From assembly GCA_023053545.1 (NCBI GenBank), contig JAKZAN010000005.1, forward strand, positions 12,028,001-12,092,000: 64,000 nucleotides of DNA. The letters run 5' to 3'. The notes beneath the pieces were generated by a model. The model had not been told where the DNA came from. It saw nothing but the letters and a program-made list of their open reading frames with translations, and did no database searches. The stretch is from Lepidurus packardi. Its lineage: Eukaryota > Arthropoda > Branchiopoda > Notostraca > Triopsidae. This document shows positions 48,790 through 59,600 of the stretch, one piece after another (within the stretch, counting starts at the first letter, position 1; every line of letters starts with the position of its first letter). The position numbers were made by a program, and so were the translations under genes.

Positions 48790-50970
48790 ATGGGTAAGTA
48801 AAAACTAATGATCAGTGTAACATTTCTTACTTTGGATAACTTTCAGGTGATCGGCTTTCCCGTGTCTGGCGCGGATTCCAGGGTTTATGGCTGGGTAGAT
48901 ATATTTCTTATGATTTAACTATAGATCAGTGTAACATTTCTTACTTTGGATAACTTTCAGGTGCTTGGCTTTCCCGTGTCTGGCGCGGATTCCGGGGTTT
49001 ATGGCTGGGTAGATATACTTATGATTTAACTATAGAAGCGTAGACGTAGGCTTATACTTTATACGCTTATCGATTGAGACTCGTAATTTTCCGAAAACTT
49101 ATAATACTAAACACTTTGAAAATTAACAACGTAAACAAGTAAACATTAATGAAGTATATATTTGTTCCAAATTAAATCGCACTAACGTATTGCCTAATTT
49201 CTTAAAACTCATTTCAGGGAATTCATACAGTGATATTGGTGGAAATGTTAATACGGGTGATAATAGTGGAAATACTCGTGGAGACGATAATTGTGGAAAT
49301 ACCAACATTCCCACTACTAATGCACCCAATCACGGTTCGGCAGTAGGAGACAACGCATCCATTGACAACACTCAACAGCGTTCCAAGAACACTATAGGTA
49401 TACACCGATTTCTATAAAACCATATATTGCATGTACAGTGTTCAGGAGGACCAGACTTAAACTCAAGTTCCCTAGATTAACTGTATCAACTCACAGCATT
49501 TAAACTAGAAGGACTGTGCTGGTTCATGAAAGGAATCTAGCTTAGCTTGAATCAGTGAACTTGGAGCTTTGCTACGTTGAAGGCTTTACAGGAAAGGTAC
49601 GACTCTTGGTGTACACCACAAGGTGTACACGCGTCAAACGTCGAGCAAGAACTCTCTGTATTCTTCATACAAAATTACAGTTATACTAGGCTGAAGTCTT
49701 TGTCGCTCGTCGTCGTCATTGGTCAGTTAAGATTTTAAACGTCTAGAAACATGTGCCAAGTCTGTTTTTTGTTAGTCATAAATCGTCCTGCGGAGGGCCC
49801 ATGCAAACGGTAACTATATAAGCGTAGGCGTAGGCCTACTTTACACTTTATTTACACTTACACTTTATACACTTTTTTATACACTTTATTTACACTTTAT
49901 TTACTTTATTTATTTTTTACACTTTATACTTTATGACTTTATACGCTTATCGATTGAGACTCGTAGTTTTCCGAAAATTTATAATACTAAATACTTTGAA
50001 AATTAACAACGTAAACATGTAAACATTAACGAAGTATATATTTTTTTGCATTCTTTTGTTCGATTGCAGGAGGCGCCAACACTATACAAGCGGGTAAAAT
50101 CTTATGTTGTTCCCAATTAAATCGCACTAACGTATTGCCTAATTTCTTAAAACTCATTTCAGGGAATTCATACAGTAATATTGGAGGAAATCTTAATACT
50201 GGAAATGATAGCGGAAATATTCGTGGAAACACTAATTGTGGAAATAACTACACTTCCACTACTAATGCACCCAGTCACGGTTCGGTAGTAGGAAACAACG
50301 CATCCATTAACAACACTCGACAGCGTTCCAAGAACAAGATAGGTATACATCGATTTCTATAAAACCATATATTGCATCTACAGTGTTCAGGAGGACCAGA
50401 CTTAAACTCAAGTTCCCTAGCTAACTTTATGAACTCACAGTCTTTAAAGTAGGACTATGCTGGTTCCTGAAAGGAATCTAGCTTAGCTTGAATCAGTGAA
50501 CTTGGAGCTTTGCTACGTTGAAGGCTTTACAGGAATGGTACGACTCTTGGTGTACACGCGTCAAACGTCGAGCAAGAAGTTTGTATTTTTCATACAAAAT
50601 TACAGTTATACTAGGCTGAAGTCTTTGATGTTCGTCGTTGTCATTGGTCAGTTAAGATTTTAAACTTCTAGAAACATGTGCCAAGTCTGTTTTTTGTCAG
50701 TCAAAAATCGTCCTGCGGAGGGCCCATGCACCTTTTCTGGCCTGTCAATCGTAGGAGTCAGTTTACAGCCTAGTTACATGTTAGTTACGTCTTACTTGAG
50801 CTATATACATTTGGAGTTTAGGAAGAAAGGGTAAAAGTTAACAGGCATTTCATTTCTCCAGAACATAAGGCAGTAATACTGATCCTCAAATTTTACATTT
50901 TGCAGGGAATATGCAGATTGATGGAGCGAAGAATGTCAATATTGGAGGCTTTACAAACACCTACAATTAA
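48790..50970 (+). CDS. Mini-gene B1: MGxxxS start, Asn/Gly cassettes, VNIG tail
   Basis: Exons 48790-48793 (ATG G), 48847-48894 (near-duplicate exon 48961-49008), 49218-49397, 50070-50093, 50163-50342 and 50906-50970; 166 residues with one copy of exon 2. All internal exons are phase 1-1 (48, 180, 24, 180 nt). N-terminus MGDRLSRVWRGFQGLWL, or MGAWLSRVWRGFRGLWL with the alternative exon; both fit the myristoylation pattern. The two 60-residue cassettes are rich in Asn, Gly, Ser and Thr with spaced GN/SGN repeats (GGNVNTGDNSGN). The last exon codes GNMQIDGAKNVNIGGFTNTY and a stop, aligning with the A-type tail and with the N-terminus of NLR1. No known family. Confidence 0.6.
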
Positions 50971-51758
50971 AACAAGCATGATCCAATCACTGCAATTGGT
51001 TTAGTTCTGTATGTAGTGCACTGATTTTTTTATCGTGAACTAAATATAGAAGTGAATATAAGTCGCGAGTATTTCTGAACCCTTCAAAGTCAATCCAAAC
51101 CTTTAATGATAATGTGCCAAACTTTAGACAGCGTTGGGGTATATTTTTAGACAAAGTACTTCGGATCTCTTGTTTCAATAACGCCAAGTGTGTGTGCTTT
51201 TTGTGCTATAAACTTAGATAATACTTCCTCGTCGAGTTCTACGTTTAACTTCTTTTTCTTTCAAGAAAATGAGCTCATTGAATCATCTAAATGCTGTGTC
51301 GCCTATCAGTGTGAATCACGTTGCAATTAATAAAAGGAAAATTATATGTTAAAACCAAAAAGTGTTTAGAGGGGAAGTGGTTTTCCGCCCTAAAACATAA
51401 TGATAATAGACTTTCCATACGACAGCCCAGTGTGTTGTGTCTCTGCTTAGAAGGAAATCACTTTTCCAGCTGACAGTTCGGTGGCCCCCTGGTGGTTCTG
51501 TTGCGGGTTCTCTACCAATCTACCGGGTCCAGACGCTATCCTCCTGTTCAGTTGTATCTTCTTGTTGAGAAAGCATTGTATTTGCGAATTCAGAGGCAAA
51601 ATAGAGTTTTACATTGTTAAAATGAACCACCATACGTTGCGTCGACTTGTCATGTTTAATACGTAAAACTTCTTCACTGATGACTTTAAACACATGGCCG
51701 ATGAAACTTCACATAGTATTTTCCTCTTTTAGGGACATACTTCAGTGTACCTTGCCCC

Positions 51759-53126
51759 CAGTCCCGTATCCAGGAGGGGGGGGTTCGGGGGGTTTAAACT
51801 CCCCCCGAAATGTTTCCGCAAATGAAAAATATACGTTTTTCTAGCATATGGTACTTGAGAAGTTTATTTCGAATGGAGCTTTAGTTTTGTTTGACTGTTT
51901 TGAAGCTCGAACAACGCGATAACTTTTCTCCTTTTTCGTATCCCCCTTTGCCCTTTCCTTACCGGAAAGCTGTGCAAAGGAAGACGATTACTTCCTACCT
52001 AAGGCAGTAAAGGTGGCAAATTCTGTAACACCTGGACCTGGGTGTTCAACTACTCGAGAGGACTTGGCAGCTACCCAGCAAGAGGCCACAGGCGATTCCA
52101 ATGGATCGCAACCAGGTACTTCTCTGCTGCCCGCAGAGAATAATATTAGTGTGTCACCTATTTCTTTCGTGTCCATAGAGACTTTGCTAGCAAATACTTC
52201 TGAAGAAGTAAAAAAGCAGGATTGCACGTCAGGTAGCTCGTCCACTTCTCGGGTTTCCGCTTTTCCAAACGACATAGGAAAATTTGTTAGCATGTCCTCT
52301 GAGCTAGGCTCCACTATGAAACTTTACTTACTTAAATCTCCATGGGTACCTGATTTTTCTTACCGTTTCCCCGTTACGGGACCAAGAAACCTAAAATTTG
52401 AAATTGCCTGGCTTAGCCGTTTCTCGTGGCTTTCCTATTCTCCGTCTGAAGACGGAGCATTCTGTAGGCCCTGTGTGTTCTTCGCGGCAGAAACAGGATG
52501 TAAGGGTTCGCATCAGAAACTGTCTCTATTTGTTTCTAAGCCTTTTAATAATTGGAAAAAATCGCTCGGAGAATTCAAACGCCATAGTGAAGCGCAGTTT
52601 CATCGAGATTCTATAGTTTGCGCAGAAAACTTTGTTTCGAGCCTGAGAAGGCTAAAAACATGGTTGAGAAGCTCAACCGGAGAGGACAGACTAACAGGCC
52701 TAGCTCTTCTGCCTGTACACAGAACTGTTCCTTTTATGTTTTTGCAAAATAGTGCACTTCATGTTTATAAATGTTACACTCATTAGCAAGTTAATTTTAT
52801 TTAAATTTATTGCCGCTGACGTCGACTCCTCCTAGTGGTGGCGGTGGGAATCACCTCTGCGACACGGGTTAAATACGATGAAACCAACCGGATATTACCT
52901 CCGTAAGGTGTAACATGAACCAACGTCACAGTGGCAGGCTAAACGTCGACAAAAAAACTCTCGCTAGTTTGAATGTGAAAATTAACTTTATGTGTATATA
53001 GTTATCGTCTAACTCTCTACATTCTATATGGAAAACTTGATAGATTAAGATGGTATACGAAAAAAATAGGATTTCAAGTTCTCGGGTTAAACCCCCCCCC
53101 GAAAAAAAATCCTGGGTACGGGCCTG
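51759..53126 (+). mobile_element. Second hAT-like element, non-autonomous
   Basis: Inverted ends CAGTCCCGTATCCAGGA / TCCTGGGTACGGGCCTG next to G/C runs. The flanking octamers (cttgcccc, gaccaaag) do not match, so one flank has been rearranged. Contains only a zinc-finger reading frame. Confidence 0.75.
52013..52786 (+). CDS. Truncated hAT transposase, TTF-type zinc finger
   Basis: The open frame reads SPWVPDFSYRFPVTG, WLSYSPSEDGAFCRPCVFFA and KPFNNWKKSLGEFKRHSEAQ with FHRD: the TTF/ZMYM zinc finger with its C-x2-C and terminal H. It ends before any catalytic domain. The true start is unclear: the first in-frame ATG is near 52291, and a Ser/Thr-rich leader precedes it. Different lineage from the hAT at 22685. 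Confidence 0.7.
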   Translation: MANSVTPGPGCSTTREDLAATQQEATGDSNGSQPGTSLLPAENNISVSPISFVSIETLLANTSEEVKKQDCTSGSSSTSRVSAFPNDIGKFVSMSSELGSTMKLYLLKSPWVPDFSYRFPVTGPRNLKFEIAWLSRFSWLSYSPSEDGAFCRPCVFFAAETGCKGSHQKLSLFVSKPFNNWKKSLGEFKRHSEAQFHRDSIVCAENFVSSLRRLKTWLRSSTGEDRLTGLALLPVHRTVPFMFLQNSALHVYKCYTH

Positions 53127-53331
53127 GACCAAAGTAATTGTAATTGTAACGTTATTTGGCCTTTTAAATTTACTAGTAAATTACATTATAATTTTCGATA
53201 AAGTAAAATGTAACGAGTGCATTATATTACGTTTCATCTGAGCGAAAAATGTAACGAGTACATTACAGTTGCTTTAAGAAAAGTAGTTGGCATTACAAAT
53301 TACCATTACTTGTAATAATTACACAACACTG
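53127..53331. mobile_element. Right-end fragment of the 1.46-kb MITE
   Basis: Matches the last 200 bp of the element at 27094-28555, starting where the nested MITE sits there, and ends in ACACAACACTG. Confidence 0.8.
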
Positions 53332-53512
53332 ACTTCAAACCAGGAGGTTCTCCTTCGTTACAACCGTATAATCCGTTGAGTCCAAAGTACCATCATGTTT
53401 AACGTGCGTGTCTTGGTACGATACCTCTTACAGTACTATCTGCATATGGGTGCGCCTCGGTTCACTTCCATTTCAGGAGGCACTTGATAACTCGTTCGAT
53501 TATGTCGTTCTA

Positions 53513-54202
53513 CAGTGCTGAGCAAAACAATTGAGACACAGAAAACTACAGAAGTCTAATCATGCCTTTCGAGGCTGATTAACCTTCATTAAGAGCTTAA
53601 ACCAACTGTTAATAATTGTATTGTTCGAGGAAGAATTTAACCGAAAGTTTTATCACCAAAACTGTTCAAATTGCCCATATTTTCATGTGATCTATTAATA
53701 CTTGGTAATGCCCCATTGTGATCGATGCACCCAGACAGTCTCCGTGGCATATTCTCGCTATTTCTCGTAAGGACGATCCTGACATTCGCATCCCAATAAT
53801 TACACCTTTCTGTTCTTTACTAAGATGCGGCGCCATTTCCAAATTCAAACTGACTACAAACTGCTATGTTGCTCCTATATGCCCAGAAAAACAGCGTAGG
53901 CCAAAACGACAACTCATGTCCGGGAACAAGCCGTGGGATATTTTCTTGAACCCGCAGCCCTACAAAATCTAGGGCATCCTCCTCAGAGATTGACAAGCAG
54001 CCTGGAAAAGAAGCCAACAGGCTACTTCTATACTTTCAATAGTGGATCTCACTTATTTTGTATTGTAGCATTCGTTGGCCTATTTTCACCTTGTAAGCGA
54101 TTGCTTTAATCGCTTTCGCCACCTAATGAGGGTAAATCAGCCTCCAGAGGCCTGAATAGACCTCTGTGGTTTTATATGGCTCGTTTTCTTTGCTCAGCAC
54201 TG
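53513..54202. mobile_element. Tc1-like MITE, copy 4
   Basis: CAGTGCTGAGCAAAA to GCTCAGCACTG, with the minus-strand helix-turn-helix remnant of a Tc1 transposase at 53848-53666. A 33-bp minisatellite follows at 54365-54452. Confidence 0.85.
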
Positions 54203-55252
54203 GCCTCGTAGACTGTCGTTTTGTACAGGCCTCGTAGACTGTCCTTGGAATCGGTTGGCTTTCTTTTGCGTCTTTCGGGCCTCTCCGTTCACTGCTGCGG
54301 ACCGGGGTCGTCGTCTGGGAACTGTACTGTATCTGTCAACGGTTACAAGGGGAGTTTGGGCATTGGTCTAGCCTAAGGCTATTCTTGTTTGGGGAATTGA
54401 TCTAGCCTAAGGCTATTCTTGATTGGGGAATTGATCTAGCCTAAGGCTATTCAGCGATCTAGGCGCGATAATGTCTTTATGCGTTGTCCCGTTTGGGTTA
54501 GTTACACATATAGTTAGCATTACGGTTAGATAAGGTTTACATACGGGTAGTGTTAGTTCCATTAACTCTTCCTGTTCCCTTCTTATTAAGAATTAAATGG
54601 ATCCGCTTACTAATTCTGCTGCTTACAGTATTATTTGGGTCAATTTTTTAATATTTTCCTTATTGGCTTGTTATGAAATGCAACACATTTTAAGAATAAC
54701 AGTAACTTTTATGTATACACTTTTTTTTATAATGCTAAGAGCTAATAAACAGAACCCTCTTGACTCTGCCTGAACACGCTTCAGGAATTCGCTTTGGTTT
54801 GGACACGAAAGAAGGGAATGAAGCACAAGTGTTTACTATGGACTGTTGGTTAAGTGATCTTTACGATTTCCATCCGTTAGGTTTTTAGTACCCCATTTGC
54901 AGCTCACAGACGACGACAGGGGTACAGCGGTGAACGGAGAGGCTGAAAAGACACAGTTAAAAAAGATAGCCAACCAATTGCAAGGACAGCGAGTCTCTAA
55001 AAGGGTTTCATCCATCAGTATATGCATCCTTCTGCCCTGGATAAAAGTAATCTCCCCTACATGTTAGAGCCAAAGCCAGACGACAAAGTTATGGACGGTT
55101 TCGAGGGGGTTTCCCGGCCTAAGCTGATACCAAAAATCAAAAGTTCAAGTTGAAGAGAACGGTTACTTCGCGTCAAAACGCCTACCGGATAACACTTGGG
55201 CATATGGGAAGCGTTTGTGTCTTTTTGTGAAACTTTTCCTCGTTTTTAAAAG

Positions 55253-56400
55253 ATGGGTAAGTAAAAACCAATTTGTTTCGCTTATCAGTATGAATCACGT
55301 TGCAGTTAATAAAAGGAAAATTATATGCTAAAGCCAAAAAGTGTTTAGACGGGAGGTGGTTTAAAGGGGAAGTGGTTTTCCGCCCTTAAAAAAATAAATT
55401 ATCGCTCTAAATTAAATCTTTACTTACAATATTTCTAAGAAAAGATTGAATGGCTGAAAAGGGGAAAATGAGAGAAGTACATAAATAGAACTTATATAAG
55501 GGTAATCTTACACTTTACACACCTACCGATCGAAGCTGATTGGTTATATTATTCCTGAATTTACTTCAAACCGAACTCAACGATTTTACTTCAAACCAAA
55601 CCGAAATGCAAGTGCTGTCTTTATTTTTATTAATTTTGTCAAAGCTTGTATGCATTACGCTCAGCAAAAATTTAAGACCAAGATTTGCAAGTAACTTGGA
55701 TCTTTTGCTTTGACAAAGCTGTAAATAAATAATACATTGTTTGCTCAAAAGCCATTAGAGATCGCTCCAATTTTTGAAACCCGCATTTCTAAGAGTTCGG
55801 TTTTGTTAGAGTCCGATGTGTAAACTCTTGTATCCTGAGCATTCGCCCCTAGCGGCAAGAATGGGCGAAACCCACCATTTTATGTACGTTTTCTACGTAG
55901 TAAGGAAAGCGCCTTGTAGAAAACGTACGCAAAATGGTGGATTCTGCTCATTCTTGCCGCTAGGAGCGAATTTGGTGAAGACTATTGGCAAGCCGTTGTC
56001 ACTGCTGATCTTTTCTTCGTTTTTAAAAACATGGGCAATTAAAAATAAATAATCAGTGTAATATTTCTTACTTTGGATAACTTTCAGGTAGCTGTAATTA
56101 TATTCCTTACATGGATTCAATTCAACTATACATAAGCGTAGTCTTATAACTCTGTACACTTATAGATTGAAAATCCTAATTTTTCGAGAGTATATAATAT
56201 TAAACACTTTGAAAATTCACAACGTAAATGTAAACATTAATAAAGTATACATTTGTTTGCTGTCTTTTGCTCTATAGAACCCGCCGTCAACAAGTTTATG
56301 AACTGTAAAAGATTGTACTCTCCCAATTAGATCGCAGTAACACATTCCCTACTTTCATAAAACTTAATTATAGGGCATAACCGAGCTGCGGTTCTAGAAG
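55253..56400 (+). pseudogene. Broken mini-gene remnants before NLR1
   Basis: A start microexon ATGG at 55253-55256 with leader is fused by deletion to cassette 3' DNA (empty hAT site at 55293). Further on, after a second foldback (about 55853-55969), ATGG at 56031 has a GC instead of GT donor, its exon 2 is mostly deleted, the 27-nt exon at about 56280 has a changed donor, and the next exon breaks off near 56395. These are decayed A-type genes. Confidence 0.6.
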
Positions 56401-56601
56401 TTTAAACGACATCGATTTTGTTCAAGTCCTTCGCTGGCCAAGAAAACCAAGAAAATCTATCTGGAAAAGCGATCTTCAGGGTTTCCATTGGGTAGACATC
56501 TTGGATATGATAATACAAGAAAATTCCAAGCGAAACGTAACTATGAATCTTTTCTGAATTTTACAGAAAAACTTTAGAAAAAAATCAACCGGTGACGTGA
56601 C

Positions 56602-59600
56602 ATGGCTTCGGTGTGGGAACAAGTGATGTCATATGTACGACCTCAGGCAAGCTCGGAAGGAGCTGAAAGTAAGCAACTTTAGTTAAAGGGTTTAAAGGGT
56701 TTCAGGTAATAAATACTGATGTCTCATTATAGCTTCCCAAACCAAACAAAACAAGACTGAAATTTCTACGAACACTGGAACGATGTCCATCTATAGTGAA
56801 GGAGGTTCAGTAAACATAGGTAACAATTTTGAAATGCATGGCCATGACTCGAACTCCATGACTCGAACTCTCGTAGCGGTAAAGACACCAAATCATTAAA
56901 CCAGCAATGATAACAACTGTACTTGTTTGCTTTTATAGATCACATCGTTGAAAGAGCACTATTTGAATACCTTTTGTCAAGTGTCACCATCAGGGCCAGC
57001 ACGGTATAATTACAATTGGAAAATCGACGATGTTTACACGGAACTCACCATAAAAGACTCGAATTCCGAGATCGGTGTGGAAGGACTTTTCAATAAAGTG
57101 CACACTAGAAAACTTTAATTCTTTTAGAAACTCATCTAGCGACGTTAATGGTCACTTTAGGAAAGGAAAACAACTAATGGTTACCGCATTCTGATCGAAG
57201 GAGATGCCGGGTATGGAAAATCAACGTTAATGCTTAAGATCGCTTCTGATTGGTCTAAAAGAGACAAAAACGATCACAAGAATTACACTAGTCCTTTTAG
57301 TCTACTGTTTGTAGTAAAATTAAGCGACGTTGGTGAAAACGTAAGTCTCCTTACACACATAAATCATTAATGCTCTACCAATTCCTCAAATTTAAACCAG
57401 GAAAACCTCTTGAGTTACATGGAATTAGTCTACGACGACAAGATGGGCATGCCACTAAAGGATGTATTGAAAAGTAAGATAGCAGAAAAGGTTCTGGTTC
57501 TGCTGGACGGGTACGATGAAGCCAACGCTAGCACCAAGAAAGAGGTAAGACGGATAATGGAGAAAGAAGTGATGAGCAAGTGCCACGTGGTGCTCACATC
57601 AAGATTTGGACATGTACCCGATGATGTTAAAGCTAAAGCCCTATATGTTAAAGGTAACAGTGACGGTAAAGGTGGCGGTGTTGTAACAGTGAAAGGCTTT
57701 GGCCGAAGACAAGTGACAGAGACAATTGGCAAGTTCTTCATCAAAGCAGGTCATGTAACCAAAGCCGAATTTATTAGTTGTATAGAAGAACTGAACCTTC
57801 AAGCAATGACCAGACCCTCGCTCGGAGAGTCGGATCCCAACAATGAACTCGGTGACCGACCTAACAACGATGATTTTAAAAATATTCAAGAATTTTCCCC
57901 ACTACTACTGTCTGAAAAGGAACGGCTCAGTCTGGAGCAATTCAAGCGATTCATGCGGAAGGTCCTAGACGAGAGTCCTTACAAGGAACTAGCTCAATGT
58001 CCACTGCTTTGCGTCATGCTGTGTTGTTTAGTCAGCGAACGCCCGAATGGCGAACTACCATCAACTTGTTCGGGTCTTTACTTTGCCATGATCAACCGTA
58101 ACCTCTACCGTGCAGCCACAAAAAAAGCCAGAGCTGCTGGAGAAGTCGTAGACGAATGGAACTGGAGTGTCCTCGACAGTCGGATCTGTAAAGGTTACGA
58201 AAGCTACCTCCAAGACTTTGGCCGTCTTTGCATCGACGGTCTGAGAACCAAGCGGATGACCTTCACCGTGCATGAAATAGAGGGAGAAGAATGCTTGGCT
58301 AATATTACCGACGTTAAATTTGCTCCACTTATAGAGGCAGGAGTGCTGGTAAAGGACTCCAGTAAGGAAATTTCTGACACCAATAGCAACGCTCGTTACC
58401 GAGTTCCTCACCAAACCACAGCGGAATTTCTAGCCGCCTACTATCTAAGTACGCAAACCGACCACGATATTTTGCAACCAGAGCTACTTGACCTTTTTCA
58501 GCTAAGAGCCAGCTTCGACGAAGTTGCTGTTTTCTTGCTAGAAATGGGAAAACAGAGGCTTTTAGCAGACGCTTTCTGTGTTATTAAGTTTCCATCCAAC
58601 TGTCTTACACACTTTTTAAGAAGTTATTTCAACCAGCATTGCGCCACTGGTAGCTGGTACGAATTGCAAACTGCTCTGCCCAACAAGCTGATAGCGACCT
58701 TTTCCAAACACCTCCCATGGAGCGTTGAAGAGACAGGTGATGGTTTTGATAGTTTTACAGAGATCACTGTTACTTCAGAGCGTCCTAGCGTAACTCTGCT
58801 TCAACTGGTCGAAGAATTCGGCAAGGCAAACACTGAAAGCAAAGAAGCGCCCCGTTCATTACCAAAGGATGGCCCGAAAGTTTCCATAGTTGTGGTTAGA
58901 GAAGGAGGATCAGAGGCACTGCAGCTCCCACTTCTGTTGCAGACGTGCCTGGTGTCCGGTGTTCTTCTTAATAGCTTAGAATATACACAATACTCTTATT
59001 GGGAAGGTTACAAAACTAGTGACGAATTGCAACAAGAATCAGCTCGCAGTCTTCAGAGGCTACTTAATGCTGGTTCCTGTCCTGTTCAATTGATCTTCGG
59101 AGACGTTCCAGGTATGTTAAGTTAATTATCTGCCTTTCAAATTTTTGTCCGGCTACTTGTATTATTTAGATAACTTACTACATGCCGTGACTGAAGCCAT
59201 GAAACAGGTTCCTGCAAATTGCCTTCTCAAGAGTTTCACATTCTTCGGTAAGATTAGTAATGTATTAGTATCTTCCAAGTCTGTAGGCACGAGGTAGCGC
59301 TGTAGATGTTTGATTGAAGACATTGATGTGATGGAATTCGGACGTCAGCAGAATACTACAATTATTCTTTTAATCCTAATTGCAGGAAAGGGCTTAGATA
59401 CAGCACAACTATCGGAAGTATTGGCTGAGAAGTGGTTGTCTCACTTACACCACCTGGGCATTCAATCGGAGTATAAAGACATTGGCCATGGAATCAGAAC
59501 TATTAACTAAGCAGGTTTTTCTAGGGACTGGGGCTCGGGTGATAAGGTAAACCCGATATTAAAACGACTTGCAGAGCCTGCCTGCAGTCTCACTTCGCTG

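Noticed and set aside
48790-50970. Treating ATGG microexons as chance ATGs before GT
   Set aside because: The arrangement recurs in six loci, with exon 2 always restoring the frame and M-G-x-x-x-S in all that have exon 2 except the ATGA variant; chance is unlikely, though transcripts are still unproven.
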